In this document: one piece after another, positions 22,776-25,534 of the stretch
Numbering within the stretch: position 1 is the stretch's first letter
Layout of the letters: every line of letters begins with the position of its first letter
Made by a program: the position numbers and the translations under genes
Source: DASSFZ01 sp035283185
GTDB lineage: Bacteria; Chloroflexota; Anaerolineae; Fen-1058
Assembly (NCBI GenBank): GCA_035283185.1
Contig: DATEUJ010000214.1
Location: forward strand, 1 to 25,534
Length of the DNA stretch: 25,534 bases
Direction: 5' to 3'
The notes under the pieces: model-generated
The model's database searches: none
What the model was told of the DNA's origin: nothing
Seen by the model: the letters and a program-made list of their open reading frames with translations, nothing else

Positions 22776-25439
22776 ATGTCCGCCATGCCGACCTTGCACG
22801 TTCATCTGCTGGGGGACTTCCGTCTGGTCTATGACGGCAAGCCGGTGACAACTGTTGTTCAGGCACGACTGCAAGCCCTGCTCGCCTACCTTCTGCTTCA
22901 CCGCGACTCCCCCCAGCCTCGCCAACGGCTTGCCTTTCTCTTCTGGCCCGATACCGCCGAACCCCAGGCACATACCAACCTGCGCCAGCTCTTGCACCAC
23001 CTGCGCCATTCTTTGCCCGCCGCTGACCAGTTCCTGCAGATCGACACCAAAACAGTGCAATGGCGGCTGGATGCCCCCTTTGCCCTCGACGTCGCGGAGT
23101 TTGAACACGACCTCACTGAGGCGTCCGCCGCCGCGAAGGCAGGGCGCCCTGCATCGGAACGAACGGCGCTGGAATCTGCTGTCCAGCATTACGGCGGGGA
23201 TCTCCTGCCGGGATGCTACGACGATTGGATACTTCCAGAACGGGAATGCCTGCGCCAGGCCTACTTTGGGGCGCTGGAGCGTCTGATTCACCTGACGGAA
23301 GACCAGCGCGACTACCGTTCCGCTATCGGCCATGCTGAGCGCCTGCTGCGCCACGATCCCTTGCACGAAACGACCTGTCGGCGCTTGATACGCCTGCACG
23401 CGCTGAATGGCGAGCGTGCCAGGGCCTTGCGCGTCTATCACACCTGCGTCACAGTCCTGGAACGTGAGCTGGGTGTCGAGCCGAACGCCGACACCCAGGA
23501 AGCATACCGGCGTCTGGTGAACATGGAAGCGCCGGCGGTGTTGCGTGCACGACCACCTGCGATGTCCGGGGCACGACCGGCCCTGGTGGGACGTCACGGC
23601 GAATGGATGATGCTGCGAAGCGCATGGCGGCGCGCGGCCGCCGGCCATGCGGCATTCGTGCTGATCTCCGGCGAAGCAGGCATCGGCAAGACGCGGCTGG
23701 CGGAGGAGTTCCTGGAATGGGCGGGCCAGCAGGGGATGACGACAGCCAGAACGCGTTCCTACGCCGCCGAGGGCCAACTGGCCTATGCGCCGGTAGCCGA
23801 ATTATTGCGGGCAGATCCCCTTCGCACGAGGCTGTCCAGGTTAGAGGATGTCTGGCTGACGGAGCTGGCGCGGCTCTTGCCCGAACTGCTGGTCGAGCAT
23901 CCGGACCTGCCCAATCCCCAACCGATCACCGACGGTTGGCAGCGCAAGCGCCTGTTTGAGGCCCTGGCCAGAGCGGCGCTCGGCGACAAAGGCCCGTTGT
24001 TGTTATTGCTGGACGACTTGCAGTGGTGCGATCAGGATACTCTCGAGTGGCTCCATTACCTTCTGCATTTCGACGCAGAAGCCATGCTGCTCATTATCGG
24101 CGCCGTGCGTTTTGAAGAGGTGGATCAGGCCCATCCGCTGACACCGCTGGTGTTGGATTCGCGCAATCGCGAGCAATTAACCGAAATAGACCTTGGGCCG
24201 CTGGACGCCGGCGATACAACGGCGTTGGCGGAGCAGATGGCCGGCAGGAAACTCGACGCCGGGCAGGCATCGCGGCTATATCGCTACACCGAAGGCAATC
24301 CGCTCTTTGTAGTCGAGACGATACGCGCGGAGGTGAGCGGCGGCGAGGCATATCGCGCGCTCGTGCTCCCGAACCCTCCTCCGTCTCCACGACCGCCCTT
24401 CTCCACAGAGATGCCGGCCAAGGTTCAGGCACTCATTCAGGCTCGCCTGAGCCAACTCTCGCCATCTGCTCGTGAGCTGGCCGGCCTTGCCGCGACAATT
24501 AGCCGCGCATTCACTTCTGACGTGCTGGCACGAGCCAGCGAGAGCGACGAAGGAACGCTGCTGCGGGCACTGGACGAGCTGTGGCGACGACGGATCGTGC
24601 GCGAGCAAGGCAGCAATGCCTACGATTTCAGCCACGACCGGATTCGCGAGGTGACCTACGCCGAAGTCAGCGCAGCGCGGCGGCAGGTGCTCCACCGGCG
24701 TGTTGCTGCGGCGCTCGAACAGATCTATTCCGCAAACCTCGATGCGGTCAGTGGTCAGATCGCGGTCCACTATGAGCAGGCTGGTAGAGCAGCACAAGCC
24801 ATCGCCTACTATCAGCACGCGGCTAGGGTGGCGCAACAAACGTTTAGTAATGCGGAAGTGATCAGTCTCCTCACCCGAGCGCTGGCTTTGCTCTCTATGC
24901 TTCCCGACACGCTGGAGCGAACCCAAACTGAACTCACGATGCTGATCACGCTGGGAACGGCGCTGATGTCGTCCAAAGGCTTTGGCCATCCGGAGGTGGA
25001 GCAAACTCTCCTGCGTGCCTGGGCTCTGTGTCGAACGCTGGGCGAACATGAACAGACCATTCCGGTGCTTGCAGGGCTGTGGTTGTGTTACCACATGAGG
25101 GCCGATCTGGCACAAAGGACGGTCTGGGCGGAGCATCTGGAGCGCGAAGTCCGGACCACATCAAATGCGCAGTTCCATGCCATGGCCCATTTTGCGCTGA
25201 CAGCAACAGCCCTCTTTCGCGGAGACTTTCTTGCGGCGCGGCAGTATGCGGAACAAGGTTTGGCCGGCTTCGATCCCGGGCAACTCGGCTCACAGAGCAT
25301 CTTGTTCGGATATGAGTTTGGGAGCGCGATCGTGCCCTTTCAGGCCCTGAGCCTCTGGATGCTCGGGTATCCAGATCAAGCACGTAAGCACATGCACAGC
25401 CCTGAAGAATCCTTTTTCTTCGCACACCGACGGGTCTGA
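22776..25439 (+). CDS. BTAD / AAA-type ATPase transcriptional regulator, probably 3'-truncated
   Basis: An 887-residue protein. Residues 1-90 form an OmpR/SARP-like winged-helix region (LHVHLLGDFRLVYDGKPV; RQRLAFLFWPDTAEPQAHTNLRQLLHHLR). About 95-265 form the bacterial transcriptional activation domain (LDVAEFEHDL; CYDDWILPERECLRQ; RALRVYHTCVTVLERELGVEP). The AAA/STAND-type ATPase module has Walker A GEAGIGKT near residue 300 and Walker B LLLLLDDLQWCD near 411. TPR-like helices follow (AIAYYQHAARVAQQ; LAARQYAEQGLAGFD; WMLGYPDQARKH). The last 15 residues (SPEESFFFAHRRV) do not continue the TPR pattern and the protein is shorter than typical full-length members, so a 3' truncation is likely. 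GAGGTG lies 11 nt before ATG 22776; ATG 22785 is an alternative. The signal is unknown. Confidence 0.85.
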   Translation: MSAMPTLHVHLLGDFRLVYDGKPVTTVVQARLQALLAYLLLHRDSPQPRQRLAFLFWPDTAEPQAHTNLRQLLHHLRHSLPAADQFLQIDTKTVQWRLDAPFALDVAEFEHDLTEASAAAKAGRPASERTALESAVQHYGGDLLPGCYDDWILPERECLRQAYFGALERLIHLTEDQRDYRSAIGHAERLLRHDPLHETTCRRLIRLHALNGERARALRVYHTCVTVLERELGVEPNADTQEAYRRLVNMEAPAVLRARPPAMSGARPALVGRHGEWMMLRSAWRRAAAGHAAFVLISGEAGIGKTRLAEEFLEWAGQQGMTTARTRSYAAEGQLAYAPVAELLRADPLRTRLSRLEDVWLTELARLLPELLVEHPDLPNPQPITDGWQRKRLFEALARAALGDKGPLLLLLDDLQWCDQDTLEWLHYLLHFDAEAMLLIIGAVRFEEVDQAHPLTPLVLDSRNREQLTEIDLGPLDAGDTTALAEQMAGRKLDAGQASRLYRYTEGNPLFVVETIRAEVSGGEAYRALVLPNPPPSPRPPFSTEMPAKVQALIQARLSQLSPSARELAGLAATISRAFTSDVLARASESDEGTLLRALDELWRRRIVREQGSNAYDFSHDRIREVTYAEVSAARRQVLHRRVAAALEQIYSANLDAVSGQIAVHYEQAGRAAQAIAYYQHAARVAQQTFSNAEVISLLTRALALLSMLPDTLERTQTELTMLITLGTALMSSKGFGHPEVEQTLLRAWALCRTLGEHEQTIPVLAGLWLCYHMRADLAQRTVWAEHLEREVRTTSNAQFHAMAHFALTATALFRGDFLAARQYAEQGLAGFDPGQLGSQSILFGYEFGSAIVPFQALSLWMLGYPDQARKHMHSPEESFFFAHRRV

Positions 25440-25534
25440 TTCAGGCCGGTGATCTTGCCCCTCCGCTTCAATCTTCCTCTGGCGTTTTTCGCACACCGCT
25501 GCTTTGCCATACAATAAGGTCTCTCTCACGCCCG

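Noticed and set aside
22419..23777. A 452-residue minus-strand open frame
   Set aside because: It is antisense to the BTAD gene and runs over the promoter and the 83-bp repeat element. There is no recognisable domain.
25430..25534. Possible CRISPR repeat units (two TTCGCACACCG strings 68 bp apart)
   Set aside because: Only about 11-16 bp are shared, the rest of the would-be repeats do not align, and only two units are visible before the window ends.

Overview
The window looks like a chromosomal segment of a GC-rich member of the Chloroflexota, Anaerolineae-like. This is inferred from several signs and was not checked against any database. It has a Tad pilus machine with no secretin, secreted proteins with long Thr/Pro linkers, a giant YYWRV-repeat protein ending in an LPVVLKNP tail, an archaeal-type prolyl-tRNA synthetase, a BTAD-ATPase regulator, and very many small palindromic repeats. 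All genes but the last are on the minus strand.

Region by region, in coordinate order. 47-7969 is one probable long minus-strand operon, read right to left: an LPSTG-anchored SH3-like surface protein, cpaB/rcpC, cpaE/tadZ (receiver-MinD fusion), cpaF/tadA, tadB, tadC, comF and hpf. 8128-9971 is a cytoplasmic DegS/DegU-type two-component pair with its own promoter. 10148-17428 is a surface cluster: two GT-C-type membrane proteins flank a 1289-residue secreted protein made of about ten fibronectin-III-like modules around one CBM9-like domain. 17607-19043 is proS. 19226-21907 is a tight four-gene operon: NUDIX hydrolase, metallophosphoesterase, ParB/DUF4032-like protein and LOG-family nucleotide hydrolase. 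22776-25439 is a plus-strand BTAD/AAA ATPase regulator, divergent from that operon.

The most unusual content is the repeats. At least nine different small inverted-repeat elements lie in the window. One (22174-22307) is a complete 134-bp MITE: 16-bp perfect terminal inverted repeats beginning GTAA, flanked by a perfect 8-bp direct repeat, which fits a non-autonomous IS66-family element. Three elements lie inside reading frames and keep the frame. Two sit in the GT-C proteins. The third splits the NUDIX gene, where both halves stay in phase and only one in-frame TGA separates them. Two element types (62 and 63 bp) share the 15-mer AGACYTSGSARGTCT with paired changes that keep the palindrome.

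The divergent region between the NUDIX operon and the BTAD gene has two perfect TTGACA-17-TATAAT promoters facing outward. Three CGCTTGNN direct repeats abut the BTAD promoter, and an inverted pair of the same hexamer abuts the NUDIX promoter. This suggests a shared operator, possibly bound by the BTAD protein. The BTAD gene itself appears truncated near the right edge.
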